In this document: piece after piece, positions 43,801 to 56,000 of the stretch | How the letters are laid out: each line of letters begins with the position of its first letter | How positions within the stretch are numbered: the first letter of the stretch is position 1 | DNA from: Bostrychus sinensis | Taxonomy: Eukaryota; Chordata; Actinopteri; Gobiiformes; Eleotridae | Assembly (NCBI GenBank): GCA_020698575.1 | Contig: CM036251.1 | Location: 14,362,288-14,426,287, forward strand | DNA: 64,000 nt | Reading direction: 5' to 3' | Position numbers and translations under genes: made by a program | Notes under the pieces: generated by a model | The model's database searches: none | What the model was told of the DNA's origin: nothing | What the model saw: the letters and a program-made list of their open reading frames with translations, nothing else

Positions 43801-46156
43801 ATCGCTGACATTGGTAATATTGTGGTGGTAATGGCTCGAACTCCAATGACCCAGGCTTCATCAGAGGAGTTGTCAGAATGTCCTGTTTCTACAAAAGAAG
43901 GGAAAAGTCAGTACAGGATGATCTGCTATGTTTTTGAATCTGAAGATGTGAGTGCCTTTACAAATGCTACAGTTTAATCTTTTACTGTTTGGCTTTAGTA
44001 TTTGCTGTTTTGTATTTGTTTCTCTTAGAACTCAGTGTGGAGGTGGGATACTGGAGCATGTTTTCTAAATAGTTTTCTTCCCTGATTCCCATAGGCACAA
44101 CTCATTGCACAGTCTATCGGTCAGGCTTTTAGCGTGGCCTATAGAGAGTTCCTACGCGCCAATGGCATCAACCCGACAGACCTGAGCCAGAAACAGTACA
44201 GTGACATTATCAACTCCCAGGAAATGTACCACGACGACCTTGTCCATTTCTCAAACTCAGACAACTGTAAAGAGGTGTGACATTTGTTATTTCACTTCAG
44301 GTGAATGACGACATAGACACAAATGAGCAGTGACCAAGGGCTTCATATTGATCAAATGCTTTTTTTTGTCTTACAGTTATACATTGAGAAACAAAAAGGG
44401 GAGAGTCTTGGTGTGGTGATTGTGGAGTCTGGATGGGGCTCTATTTTACCCACTGTCATCCTGGCCGGGATGCTGAACAGTGGCCCTGCAGCGCGCTCCG
44501 GGAAACTCAGTGTTGGGGACCAGATCATGTCCATCAATGACACCAGTCTGGTTGGGCTGCCACTTGCCACCTGCCAGGGGATTATCAAGGTTATTTTAGA
44601 CACATTTATTCCTTGCTGGACTGGTGGGGAACTAAATGTCCTAGTACGGCTGTGAAGGGGACATTTAGTTCCCCAACATGGACACAGTGGTGGTCTGTTT
44701 GGCGTTAGATGGGAATAATTACAATCAATTACAGATGATCAACCATAGTAATATCTGTACTGCAAGTGAATACATGTATAGTATGTATGTTGCAATATGA
44801 ATATAGACACAAAGTATACTCTTTGTGCCAGTCCCAAGCCTGGACAGGGTTGTATCAGAAAGGTCAGCATAAAAAGTTTGCCAAATAATTCAGTATGCTA
44901 AGATGGATGATTTGCAGGAGCGATTCCAAAACGGAAAAGCCAAAACGAAAAAAAGAAAGACATTATGTTGTCATATTGTTATTGTATTGCACGCTAAAAG
45001 AATCAGACTATATATGACACAATGCATGACTTAAATTTAAATTGTGGTTCAGCCAAAATTATGCATAAATGCCATTATTATTGCATGTCATATTATTCTA
45101 ATGATGTGCAGCTGCTGCAGTAATGGTGTGTGATTGTCAAAACAATAGAAACAAAAAAAAAGTAACAACAAAGTAACAAATGTAGCCACATGAACATGAG
45201 CCACTGCGTCACTATGTTGATGCCTGTGTAATGAATCTTTATTGCAGGGCCTGAAAAACCATGTAAAAGTAAAGCTGAGTATTGTGAGCTGCCCTCCTGT
45301 CACCACTGTCCTTATAAAAAGACCTGATCTGAAGTTTCAGCTTGGCTTCAGTGTCCAGAACGGCATTGTGAGTGAGCTCTTAGCAATAAATGTTCTTTTA
45401 CTGCTGTCGTCCGCACGTTTTCTTAACACTTGAGTTTAAAACACGTTTTATGGCTTCAGATCTGCAGCCTGATGCGGGGCGGCATTGCAGAGCGAGGCGG
45501 CGTCCGTGTTGGACACAGAATCATTGAAATAAATGGTCAGAGTGTTGTTGCCATGGCACATGAGAAGATCGTTCAAACCCTGTCTGTCTCAGTGGGTGAG
45601 GTAAGAGCTACTTGTGCCACAAGATGGCAATTTTCACTGATTACTGCACCACACAAAGACTCACAAGGTTTTAGAGGCACATAAGCACCAAATATACTGT
45701 TAAATCAGTTCAGTAAAGGTTTAGAGCAGTGGTTCTGAAATTTGTTTCCCAAGTACCACCTCATTGCTGTAAAATGTATCGGTATAAAGACCAATTGAAG
45801 ATTGGAATTTTAGGACTATATGCAAATTATCTTGATTTACATGATTCAGACTCAACACAGTAAGTTGAATGGATTTTGGGATCTCGTGTACCACATTTTG
45901 AGGTCCACAGGTTTAGAGGAGCATTGTTAAATTTAAATAGTTGGCCCTATGCAAGGACCATAACATGCGTCAAAGACGTAGATGGAAAAGTTTGAGTTTG
46001 ATTGAGTAAAATAGGCCAGGATTGAAAAGATGGACTATGACAAGCGCATGGTGTAATCCGTCTCCCCCTGCGTTTCTGTCCCAGATCAACATGAAGACAA
46101 TGCCTGCTGTGATGTTCAGACTGCTGACGGGACAGGAGACGCCTGTCTACATATAG
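40858..46156 (+). CDS. apba2: APBA2 / Mint2 (X11-like) adaptor, 805 aa
   Basis: Eleven coding exons: 40858-41985, 42851-42955, 43046-43085, 43174-43319, 43550-43636, 43762-43947, 44095-44274, 44377-44589, 45248-45367, 45460-45600 and 46085-46156. All phases close. APBA2 is a neuronal adaptor that binds Munc18 and the APP tail. Exon 1 encodes a divergent N-terminus with a recognisable Munc18-interacting segment (about 81-125, DYDEVLHL and YYKQYCPEEPGYL) and a proline-rich run. A PTB domain follows (about 428-610, [20 protein letters not shown]), then PDZ1 (GVVIVESGWGSILPTV) and PDZ2 (QLGFSVQNGIICSLMRGG), ending PVYI. The ATG at 40858 (MAHVK) is chosen over upstream in-frame TTG. VLIKRPDLK and LLTGQETPVYI fit APBA2 better than APBA1. 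The PTB loop is about 12 residues shorter than in the longest human form. fan1 as neighbour supports APBA2. Confidence 0.93.
42113..42757. repeat. ACCAGGACTAAA minisatellite within a hAT-like element
   Basis: 42113-42690 is a degenerate array of about 40 copies of an 11-13 bp motif such as ACCAGGACTAAA. It is preceded by a CAGTGATTCTGAA-like start near 42015 and followed by CAGTTTGAGAACCCCTGG. The flanks ACTAGGGC and ACTATGTC agree at six of eight bases. The same array-plus-terminus combination is at 5086-5335. It lies in apba2 directly after coding exon 1. Confidence 0.75.
44800..44975 (+). mobile_element. RTE-tailed SINE-like repeat
   Basis: Plus strand: ACTCTTTGTGCCAGTCCCAA, GCCTGGACAGGGTTGTATCA, then GATTTGCAGGAGCGATTCCA and an AAAAGCC tail. 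It shows the family in its sense orientation. Located in the apba2 intron between exons 8 and 9. Confidence 0.6.
45727..45910. mobile_element. hAT-type MITE, 184 bp, with 8-bp target duplication
   Basis: Starts CAGTGGTTCTGAAATTTG; the end reads on the opposite strand CTGTGGACCTCAAAATGTGG. It is flanked by a perfect GTTTAGAG at 45719-45726 and 45911-45918. It lies in the last apba2 intron. No coding. Confidence 0.85.
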
Positions 46157-46762
46157 AGATGTGTGCATGTCTGGCTCATTACAGATGATGGATGGAATAC
46201 AGGTGACTCGATGAGACATGATGAATTTATTATTCTCGTATTTTATTTTTCAGCCTCTTGCTCCAATGCTGTAAGAACATCCAGTTCTCATTTCAGGTTT
46301 TACCTTGAATTACATTGTCATAATGGCCTTATAATGTGAATAATTAATACTCTGTGTGCAGTGTAGTATGTGACTTTCAGTGTTGAAGAGAAGTAGCTTT
46401 AAGGTCATGATTATTTTCTTATAAAGAGATAAATAAGTACATTTATTTTTATTTAGTCATTTTTATAATGTGTATGCAGTCAAAATGTAAATGTATTGTA
46501 AATAATTTAAGTTACTCAAGGACTTGGAAGGCCATATTACTTCAACAGTATATGCATGTTGTTATTGCCGACCAGGGACACATAAACATCAATGTGACAT
46601 TATAACCTATTATGATAAAATGTGCGATTCAAAGACAACATGGATGGTGTGGTGGTGACACTGAAGGCCAAAGACCCATCTACTTTCAAAGACTTGCAGT
46701 ATTAATCAATACCTTTACAGGAGCGTACACGAATGTACATTACTAAATGAATGTAATGTTAA

Positions 46763-46768
46763 AATAAA
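46763..46768 (+). terminator. apba2 poly(A) signal
   Basis: AATAAA at 46763-46768, about 610 bp after the apba2 stop. 46157-46760 is AT-rich and non-coding, fitting a 3' UTR. It is only 34 bp from the opposing duoxa signal. Confidence 0.6.
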
Positions 46769-46802
46769 TCAAGAATACAGCCTCACTGCTAAACCTTGTT
46801 TT

Positions 46803-46808
46803 TTTATT
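46803..46808 (-). terminator. duoxa poly(A) signal
   Basis: Plus TTTATT, i.e. AATAAA on the minus strand, about 260 bp after the duoxa stop at 47067. It faces the apba2 signal at 46763-46768. Confidence 0.55.
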
Positions 46809-47066
46809 TTGAACTGAAAAAAAATCATTACACTTAAACAAAATACTTTTCTGATAATGATATTCAAGAGTAAGATTTAGGAATTAACAGGATACAGATA
46901 TTTACAAAACAGCATTTTCCTTCATAAATACAACTATATACAAAGACAGTACACACACTGTGTATTTAAGCAATGTTTTTCAAGTATTTGGGGGAAATTC
47001 TTTGAGGGAAATCAGTAAGATGTCATATATGCCCCTAAAACATACAAAAAAACAAAACAAAAAACA

Positions 47067-49195
47067 TCAGTGTAGTTTCATCTTAGTGAGATGGTTCAGC
47101 ATTGTTTTTTTTACTGCACTTACTTTTGATGTAGGTGGCGAGATTATCACTCCATCAAGGAAAGCAGTGTTGAAGTAGCCCTCTCTGAAAGAACTGTCTT
47201 CATCTTCATCTCCGTCCACGCCAGCACTAAAAGCCTCCTTTATCTTGTCTGGTATCAAAACATAAAGCGAGACTACCAGAATCCCAATGATGGCACAGAG
47301 TACACCTGCGAAACACATGGGTTTGTAAGAAAATTGTGCAAAGTTGTTCAGTTCAAATGTACAAGCAGGTTTATCTGTATACCTGTAGCCAAAGCTAGCC
47401 AAAATGAATGGCTGTAGTCTGTGACAAGGGAATTGGTGCCAATGGAGAAAACACACTGAGGGGCGTTCATGATGGTGGAGAAAGAGGCCATGGAGAAGAA
47501 AATACAGATTGCGGTGGCCATCATCATGTATCCACCGTACAAGATGACAGGCATGGAGAAGAGGATGTTGGCAAGGATCCAGCAGCAAAATGCAGTCCTG
47601 CAAAGCAATGTGTAGCTGTAGGTTTTTGTTATCCTGCTTTCATTTCTCTACCACTGTCCTTCATCAATAACAATACCATGTAAAAGTCAGTTTGTTTCAG
47701 TAGTTCAAGCATTATTGTTTGAATTGTGATGATTATGTTATGATTAAAATCTTATATGAGCTTATAAAATGTATTACTATTGCATAATCAAATCCAGCTA
47801 CAAGAGTTCATAAGCCCTTTGGCCAATCCCAAACCTCGATAAGTATAGAGGGTTGCATTAGAAAGGTCATCCTGTGTAAAAACATACACCAAATCAAAAT
47901 GGAAATCACTGCACACTATATAGGAGGCAGATGATATACTGTGGGGAAAGATACTATTTCATAATCATCACAATTAAAATAAATTCATATTTCACTCTTG
48001 ATACTTCTTTGATATACTTGCTTTTTGTCTTTAACTATTGAAATAAATGTTTCGACCAATACAGTGACATATACTTTACTATTCAGTGATATATACTTTT
48101 TGCATCTTACCAGAGGGTTGCAGAGGCATAGCGTCCAGAGTATTTGTACTGAAAGAGGAGGCCACAGGGGCTGTTTATGGTGAACTTTTCAACAATGTAC
48201 AAAATAGGGTCGGGTAGGCCTTTCAACAGGGCTTCTTCATACTCGTGATCCACGGTGTCATGCCAACTAAACATCTCATTGTAGTTGATTGTCTCATTAA
48301 ACTGCACCACGGGATTTCCTAATGAGGATACAAAGAGGGGAAAAACATCTCATTGACCTATATATGGATAAGCGTCTTAACAATATGCTTTGGTATAACA
48401 TTTGTTTGTTGTGTACACTTTTGCAGAAACAGCTGTGACTCACCTCTGAGTGTAACATTGATACCATAGAGCCCTACATGTAAGCCGATGTCAGCATTAA
48501 CCACTGCATTGCTGAAAGACTTGTAGGTGGCATTAGTGGTCATTCTGGCTTCAGCCCAGTCACTAGTGAAGTTCAGAGCTGCAGGCAGTACCATGACAAA
48601 ATAAATAAATAAAATGCAATGGCAAACTTAATCATAAGCATCAGAGGTGGGCAGTAATGAGTTACATTGATTGGTTTCAAACGCTTTGTTATGAAAAACT
48701 GAAAAAGATAGGAGATGTGTGTTTATTGTCATTTATTTCTAATATTTTTTATCTGTTATTATTAAGTAATACCAGCACATTATTTTATACGTTTTGTCTG
48801 ATTACATAAACCATAAACCATACATTACGTCCAAACTGTTTTTCACCAAATCACTCAACCCACCTCTGATAAGAAGGCAAGAAACAAACTTACCAACTAG
48901 TACTACACCTATGAACAAGCTGGTAAGTATTCGAACCATCCAAAAGAGTCTCTAGTTGTACAAAGACGACAAAATATGATGTGTTATTTTTCTTTAAAAT
49001 CACAGCTTGCAGAAGTTAATTCAAAGAGAGCTTGAGGGGTGCACTTACAGACTTCCCACGTATTCCCGGCAGGATAATAAGAAGACTTAATGCGAGCACA
49101 ACAAAAACCAGAATAACGGTGATCAGGCGGCCACTGAAGATAAAGGAGGTCCTTTGTTGGCGGTAGAATGGGTAAATGTCATCGTAGAAACTCAT
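47067..49195 (-). CDS. duoxa: Dual oxidase maturation factor, 333 aa
   Basis: Six coding exons: 49195-49049, 48951-48894, 48578-48444, 48318-48111, 47597-47383 and 47305-47067. Phase is consistent. DUOXA is a multi-pass ER/plasma-membrane protein needed for DUOX folding, ER exit and H2O2 release. Family hallmarks are the short N-terminus with PFYRQQ, the first helix and loop ending LIILPGIRG, NFTSDWAEA and NATYKSF in the glycosylated loop, FNETINYNE, KGLPDPILYIVEKFT and SPCGL, followed by further membrane helices. The C-terminal tail is acidic (GDEDEDSSF) and unlike either human paralogue, so DUOXA1 or DUOXA2 cannot be assigned. A good GT donor context (TCAAAA|GTAAGT) lies inside the last coding exon, so an alternative C-terminus is possible. 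A 5' UTR exon is likely at 49614-49640. Divergent from duox. Confidence 0.93.
47705..48010. mobile_element. Foldback MITE carrying a SINE-like insert
   Basis: Left arm GAATTGTGATGATTATG and right arm CATAATCATCACAATTAAAA are inverted. Between them, 47815-47950 carries the RTE-tailed SINE phrases (GGCCAATCCCAAACCTCGAT, GTTGCATTAGAAAGGTCATC). It lies in a duoxa intron. Confidence 0.55.
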
Positions 49196-49662
49196 CTTAG
49201 CTCCTGACTTCACGATGCAGTCGAGACTAGAATACTGCAACAGAGAAAACAGTGTTAGCGGCAGGGGAGCTCCATTACCTTCAGATCCTAAGATAACACA
49301 CATTTATTCTTCTGCAGGGAGATAGGTGGGACAGTGCATTGTAGAGGCTGTGTAACATCTCACATGGCTAGGTCTAAAGGTGGCAAAGCTTTACAATAGG
49401 ATCTGGTAGAAGATTTGTGCAAAAAACGACAAGCATGTTTACATTAAAAACAAATCCTTCCACATATGTTTACACCTTTTGCCATTTCAAAGTTAAAAGA
49501 TGCTCTACGCTGACTTCCTTTACACATATATACAAAGCTAGATTAACAAAAAAAGGTAGCATCATAATACGTTCAATAAAACAGCCAGAAGATGTGAAAA
49601 TCTTTGGTCTTACCTGGAAGCTCAAAGACTGATGCTGTGAGGAGAGCGTGCATAATGTCACT

Positions 49663-49670
49663 CTTATATA
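49663..49670 (-). promoter_or_regulatory. duoxa TATA box
   Basis: TATATAAG on the minus strand, about 25-30 bp upstream of a likely 5' UTR exon that ends at the strong donor CTTCCAG|GTAAGACC (49614). Spacing suits a TSS near 49635-49640. The acceptor TGCAG at 49235 then leads to the coding ATG at 49195. Confidence 0.6.
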
Positions 49671-50045
49671 CCACCTGTCCCCCCTGTGTCCAAAGGAGGA
49701 GGATGCACTAAGTGGACTTCTGAGGCAAAAGAGGTGTGACCCACCGGAGATAACCATTCCCATTTGGGCATTAGGGTCACAGGCAGGTTGTGATAAAGTT
49801 GTTTGTGAGTATTTAGTATTGTACATATTCTCATCTGGCACCTGAGCTACTTCAAAGACACTGTGGGTAAGACTCTATGTTGCTTTATAACAAAAGAAAC
49901 ACAATTACATTTATTATCTTTGGCAGCTGATGTACTTCAAAGCTTATCTAACCAAAGAAACAATGAAATAACACATTTTAATTCACTTTTCATTCAGTCA
50001 AACAATATGTGCTGTTACCTTCTGGCTTTTACCTCTGCCTTTTAG
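49671..50045. promoter_or_regulatory. Divergent duoxa/duox promoter region
   Basis: It separates the duoxa TATA box from the first duox coding exon. A possible duox untranslated exon ends at GTG|GGTAAGAC near 49866. An acceptor with a pyrimidine tract (CTGCCTTTTAG) at 50045 precedes the duox ATG by 54 bp. Head-to-head DUOX/DUOXA promoters are known in mammals. Confidence 0.5.
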
Positions 50046-50099
50046 GAGCCCTTCACTGCTCTTGGCTGTCGACTGAGTTCAGAAGCATCTCTCGCATCA

Positions 50100-53000
50100 A
50101 TGGGTTTGCGTAAACTGCCCTGGAGTAGCTCTGCAGTGGCTGGTTTCGTGCTCATTGTTGTCCACTGTGAGTAAAAAAGAAGAAGCGAATCTATTTAAAC
50201 ATTTAACAAACGTAATAAACTTAATTTTGAGCTCTAACCCGACAGTGTCACGCTGTGAAGTCTCATGGGAAGTTCCTCGATTTGACGGCTGGTACAACAG
50301 TCTGGCGTGTCCCAAACGCGGAGCTGCAGGTGAGTCTCTGAAAGCAGCAGCAGCAGCAGTAGAAGCAGCCGCTCGGCTCCCGTACGCACCTGTTCACGCT
50401 GACGCTGTGATTGTGCTCGTGCAGGATCTCACCTCGTGCGCCTCCTGCCCGCGCGCTACTGGGACGGGGTTTACCAGCCCATCCAGGAGCCACAGCTGCC
50501 CAATCCCCGGGCCCTGAGTCGTGCGCTCACTCGGGGGCCATCGGGGCTGCCCTCCATCCGCAACCAGACCGTGCTCTCTTTGTTTTTTGGTAATTATATG
50601 CAAGTTAATATTAGAAAGTTGTGCCATTTAATTATAACAGCAATTGATAAACTATTTTTGTGGAACTTTGGTGTTTTTAAGATAATTTAAGATTGCTGTA
50701 CTTGTTGTCATTTAGCAGTTGTTGCTAACTGTATTTTCATAAACATTTTAGGTTATCATGCTACCTTTGAAATATTTGACTCACGGAATCCTGGCTGTCC
50801 ACCTGAGTTCATGAACATCCCAGTGCCAAAAGGGGACCCCGTTTTTGACCCTTCCTCTACTGGCAAAGTCCTTCTGCCCTACCAGAGAGGGCAATGGGAC
50901 GAAGAATCAGGCCAAAGTCCCAGCAACCCTCGCACTCAGGTATTAGCATATGCAATATCTACAACCCATAATCCAATGGCAAGCCCTGTTGGTTTATAAT
51001 GATTTTCTGTTAAGACAGTACAGTATCTTACTATTATCATTATTACTGTATCTATAACATGCAGCTGAACTCTGTAACTGCATGGATCGATGGCAGCTCA
51101 ATCTATGGGCCATCCAGCTCCTGGTCCGACTCACTGAGGAGCTTCAGTGGAGGTCTCTTAGCTTCAGGCTCTGAGTGGGACATGCCACATCAGGAATCGG
51201 GACGTGGGTTTATGTGGAGTGCTCCTGACCCCTCGACCGGAGAGCACGGACCTCAAGGCTTCTATGGTGAGAGCAGTTCAATCTGTGCAGCTTTAACTGG
51301 GTTTTGCACCAAGCATTTCTTATGTGCATCTAAGGTAATATATGCCTTCAAAATAATCATTCAACAAATGGCATCCTGTCTTCCTAATTATGGTCACGGG
51401 TTTATGTCATTGATTCAAATTGAGTTGTGCAAATGTTGACACCAATACCTGGTACATGATTATATTAAACCTCCTCCAAGTTGTGCTAATTTTGTTTTAT
51501 CAGATACTTCCATATACTACTTCTTTACCAAGTATCAGGAAGTGGCTCATTTTAGGTCCTTGTAGTTCATGAAAAATATATCTTGATTTTTTTTTTAATC
51601 TATATATCTATATATATATTGTATCCCTATTCTTTAGCAATTAGCCAGGTTTGCAGGTTGCCTGTGGTAATAAGATAGTTGGCCAAAAGCAGTATTTCCT
51701 GGAGCACAGTTGCTATAACAAGATTGCATAGTGTGATTTATCATTTAAAGGAAATATACTAATGCCTATCTCTAAATGTTTAATGTTGCACATAGTGTTT
51801 ATAAATGATGATTCATATCAAAAACTCCCTGCAAAGTGTGTAGCCATCACAAGTGTTTTTGTGTAGGTGTACACCATTTTCAAACTGTTTATGTTGCAAT
51901 ATTGATACTGTAAAGTTACCTAAAACAATTACTCACAATTTGTTGCAAATATTATTCCCTTCAGGTTCACCTTGATTAATGGCATAGAGGACAAGCGTGA
52001 GTCAAAAAGGTCATATGACTCCCTTGACACACTATGACTCCGTGACTCCTTAATTGTTGTGTAAATGGTTTGTCAGCCCGACCGCAGTAAATCCCTCTCT
52101 CTATAGCAGAGCTCCTGCCACACTGTCAAACTAAAACCCATGTTCTTTTGCCAGTCTTGCTGTTGGACTGTAGTTATTATCTAGGGGCGGAGGTGAAGGG
52201 ATCTGTTGCTGTTGTTCTTTCTTTGTTAACCCATATTTGAAAACAAACAAGAAAATAATTGCACAATTACTTGTCCTACACTGTCAGTGATGTAATATTG
52301 TGTAATCTGTGTTTTGTTCAATCTGGTGAATAATATACAGCTCTACACCAATGAAAGAGAAAAGTTAATTTATTTCAGTAGATCAAAGCAAATGTGAGAA
52401 TATTGATATAGACAGAGTGAAATATTTCAAGCATTTATTTATTTTAATTATGACGATTATGTAATCATTTGTATATTTAAATTTTACAAGATAACAAATT
52501 TTGGTTTTCATTAACTGTAAACCATAATAATCACAATTCAAATTCATAAATGCTTTAAATATTTCACTCTGTGTGTACTGAATCTATATAATATATGCAT
52601 TTCAGTTTGAACTGAACTAGTGAAACCCAGTAAGAGATTATAAATGCAAGCCATGAAACTAAACTCTCAGTTTTATGCCATCTTTTTTGTTGCAGAGTTG
52701 GGAAATGCCTGGGCCAATGAAAACATGTTCACTGCAGCAGAAGGGATTTTATGGTTTCGCTACCACAATTATGTAGCCTCCAAACTGCACGAGAAACACC
52801 CAGAGTGGTCAGACGAGAAGCTGTTTCAAAATGCCAGAAAGATGGTTGTGGCCACATTTCAGGTAGAAGGAAAAGTCCGCCCGTAATCCTCTCGCTACGC
52901 AGGTGCAGCCTTAATTTGCACTCTGGACGGGAAGAGGTTGCATCAACACCAGGTGGTCGTGGAGGAAAATTGCTGGTTTTAGTTAAAGGTTGAATGCACC

Positions 53001-56000
53001 ATGTCATGCCTGTTTGACCACCAGAGCTGTGTGTAATATCTGGTCATAATTACTCTGAGTTAAAGCAAGCCGGCAAAAAACATACTTTAATTAAAAAGAT
53101 GAAACATAGACCCTGAAATTATCCAGTAACACACAATTAAAGAGGAAATAATGTTGACAAGAGCTGTGCATCACTAATTATGTAAATATTTTAATAATTC
53201 TCAATTAATTTCCTTCTGCTTTTGCCAAACAGAACATTGCTGTCTATGAGTGGCTGCCTGCATTTCTGGGAGACAAAAAGCTTTCTGCTTATCCAGGTAA
53301 GAGTAAGCCGGCATACGTGTGTGTACAAGTGGAGGGGAACAGGTAATGCACTGGTGACCACAAGTCGTGTTGGTGTGTGCTGTCGCTGGTTTGACGAATG
53401 GTGCTTTGTCAGCAAAGCATCACTCTGAGTCCTTTTTAGTTTGCCAAATAAGCAGCCTCACGTGAAGAATACTACATGAACAATGGCGGATGACCACAAT
53501 ACTTAAATCACTTTCAGCCCTTACTGTTGTTTGTGCAATGTACATGCAGTATAGTTGGTCAAACAAGTGGGATGCTACCAATGTCATGAGGTTTCTTTAT
53601 GTGTTGCATAATTATTTAAACCATCTACATATGTTTGAATTTGTACTAATATTTATTTTTTTAGGTTATCAGAAATTTGTTGATCCAGGAATCTCTCCTG
53701 AGTTTCAAGTTGCAGCCACAAGATTTGGTGTCACTATGGCCCCTCCTGGTGTTTACATGAGGTACTACATCTTTTAACATTTTTTGGAAGAATTCAGTAG
53801 TGCACATCTATTTAATATGGTTGTTTCCTTTTTTCTTGCAGAAATAGAACCTGTCAATTTCGGGAGATTATCAACTCAGATGGGAGCTCCTCACCAGCAT
53901 TACGTCTGTGTAACAGCTTCTGGAATCGCCAGGTTAACAAAGATTCTTATGTGCTCATGCAAAATTTGCCTGCGCTAAATAAGCTTATTTTATTTTTATA
54001 TATATATCTTGTAGAGTCCTAATATCAAGACAAGCCAGGATATAGATGAACTCCTCATGGGCATGGCTTCACAGGTTGCTGAGAGAGAAGACAATATTGT
54101 TGTTGAAGATCTTAGAGGTGATCTCAAGCATAATTATATTCTCTGTACATTATATAAATTATTTAAATTCAGTAGTAGTAACACACATACAATGAATTTA
54201 ATAGTTTTTTTGTGCTGATCCTTTATCAGATTTCATGTATGGACCCCTGAGATTCACTCGAACCGATCTTGTGGCACTGACCATTAACAGAGGAAGAGAC
54301 TTTGGCCTGCCCACTTATGCTGAAGTCAGGAAAGCTTTTGATCTGCCGCCTTTGAAAAAAATTGAAGATATAAATCCTGAGCTCAATCGCTCCAACCCAC
54401 AGGTAAAAGGTTTTTACCTTGTTGTGTAATTAAATGAAAAATAAATTGTAATAATTTGTAACGTGTGAATACTGTGTCTCTCAATCAGCTGCTTCAAGAT
54501 ATTGCAGAACTGTATAGTGGAGACATTTCAAAACTGGAGCTCTTTGTTGGAGGACTGCTGGAGAGTGTGGATGGTCCTGGTCCAGTTTTCTCAGCCATAA
54601 TCTTGGATCAATTTGAACGGATCAGAAATGGGGACCGCTTCTGGTTTGAAAATAAACAAAACAGGTAAACTCCACATGAGGTCTCACTTTTGTGATTCAA
54701 CATCGTATGCTACTCCTTGCATATGAAATGTCATGAATATTTTTGTTTTTTCCAGTTTGTTCACAGATGATGAAATACAAATAATCCGCAACACAACATT
54801 TCATGATGTCATTGTTGAAGTCACAAGCGCTGAAGCTGCAGATATACAAGAAAATGTGTTTTTTTGGAATAATGGTAAAAATAAAACATAAAAGACACAT
54901 TGGTCTGAAGGGATTTAAATGATATGCTAATAATAATGCTCTAATATGTGCTGTCCTCAGGTGACCCCTGTCCTCAGCCTGCACAGCTAAATGCATCATC
55001 TCTCCGCCCCTGCACTAATGCTACCAAACTTAATTACTTTGATGGAAGCAAAGCTGGCTTTATAATATTTATATTTGTTCTCATCCTCTTTCCTTTTGGT
55101 CGGTATTATACACGCATATTTGTCTGTTTAAAATATAACTTTACAGGTTTGTTGATTTAATTGCTTTACAGTGGCCTTACTAGTGGCCTGGTTGGTGGCG
55201 TCTGTAAAGAAATACAGGTATAGAAAGTTTCAGAGAAGAAGGACTACAGTTAATAGGACAAATGAGCCTACAGTGGGAATCCCAGGTATTATGTCATTTT
55301 ACTTATACTCTGAAATGAGTTACAACATAACGTTAAACATTTAAAATATATTCTGTTGTTCTTAAAGCCTATGAGTGGCAAGGCAATAAGAAACATCTGC
55401 ATCCCGTCAGTGTGGAGTTTGATGAAAAGAGTCGAGTCCAGGTTTTTGACAGGACTGGTCCTGCTATGCGGACCCTCTATGTGGGCAACCAGGACTGTCT
55501 GGATATAATTTTATCTAATGACTGTCAGCGGAAAGCTCTGCTGCTCAAAGTGCCCAAGGAGTATGATCTGGTGAGTTAGTAAACCTGTTATTCCCAAAGT
55601 AGCTGCAGTCTAATTTAAGAGCATATGTTTACGCACATCCCTTATGTCCCACTTATAACACCTTGCTTTTTCCTCAACTTGCAGGTGCTGTTTTTTGATG
55701 ATGAGAATATGCGCTCGTCATTTGTCAAGCATCTCTGCCCAGAGTCACCAGACTCAGCAAGCATCGGGCAGAAACTTACAGTGAGAGAGCTGAAGGAGAG
55801 GCAACTTCTTAAAGAGGCTTTGACCAAGGAGCAGCGGGCTCAGATTGTGGAAACCTTCATTCGACATGCTTTCTCAAAGGTAAACTCTTCCTCTTACGGT
55901 TTACCTCATCATCTGCTCTATACACCAGCACCAGGTATGGTTCAACCACAACGTGTCGTGTTTGAGGTCAAATTCAACCTGACCCTTGTCTAGAAAAACG

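Noticed and set aside
47408..47683. Plus-strand frame over duoxa exon 6
   Set aside because: Shadow of the minus-strand membrane-helix exon, whose splice sites and phase fit duoxa.
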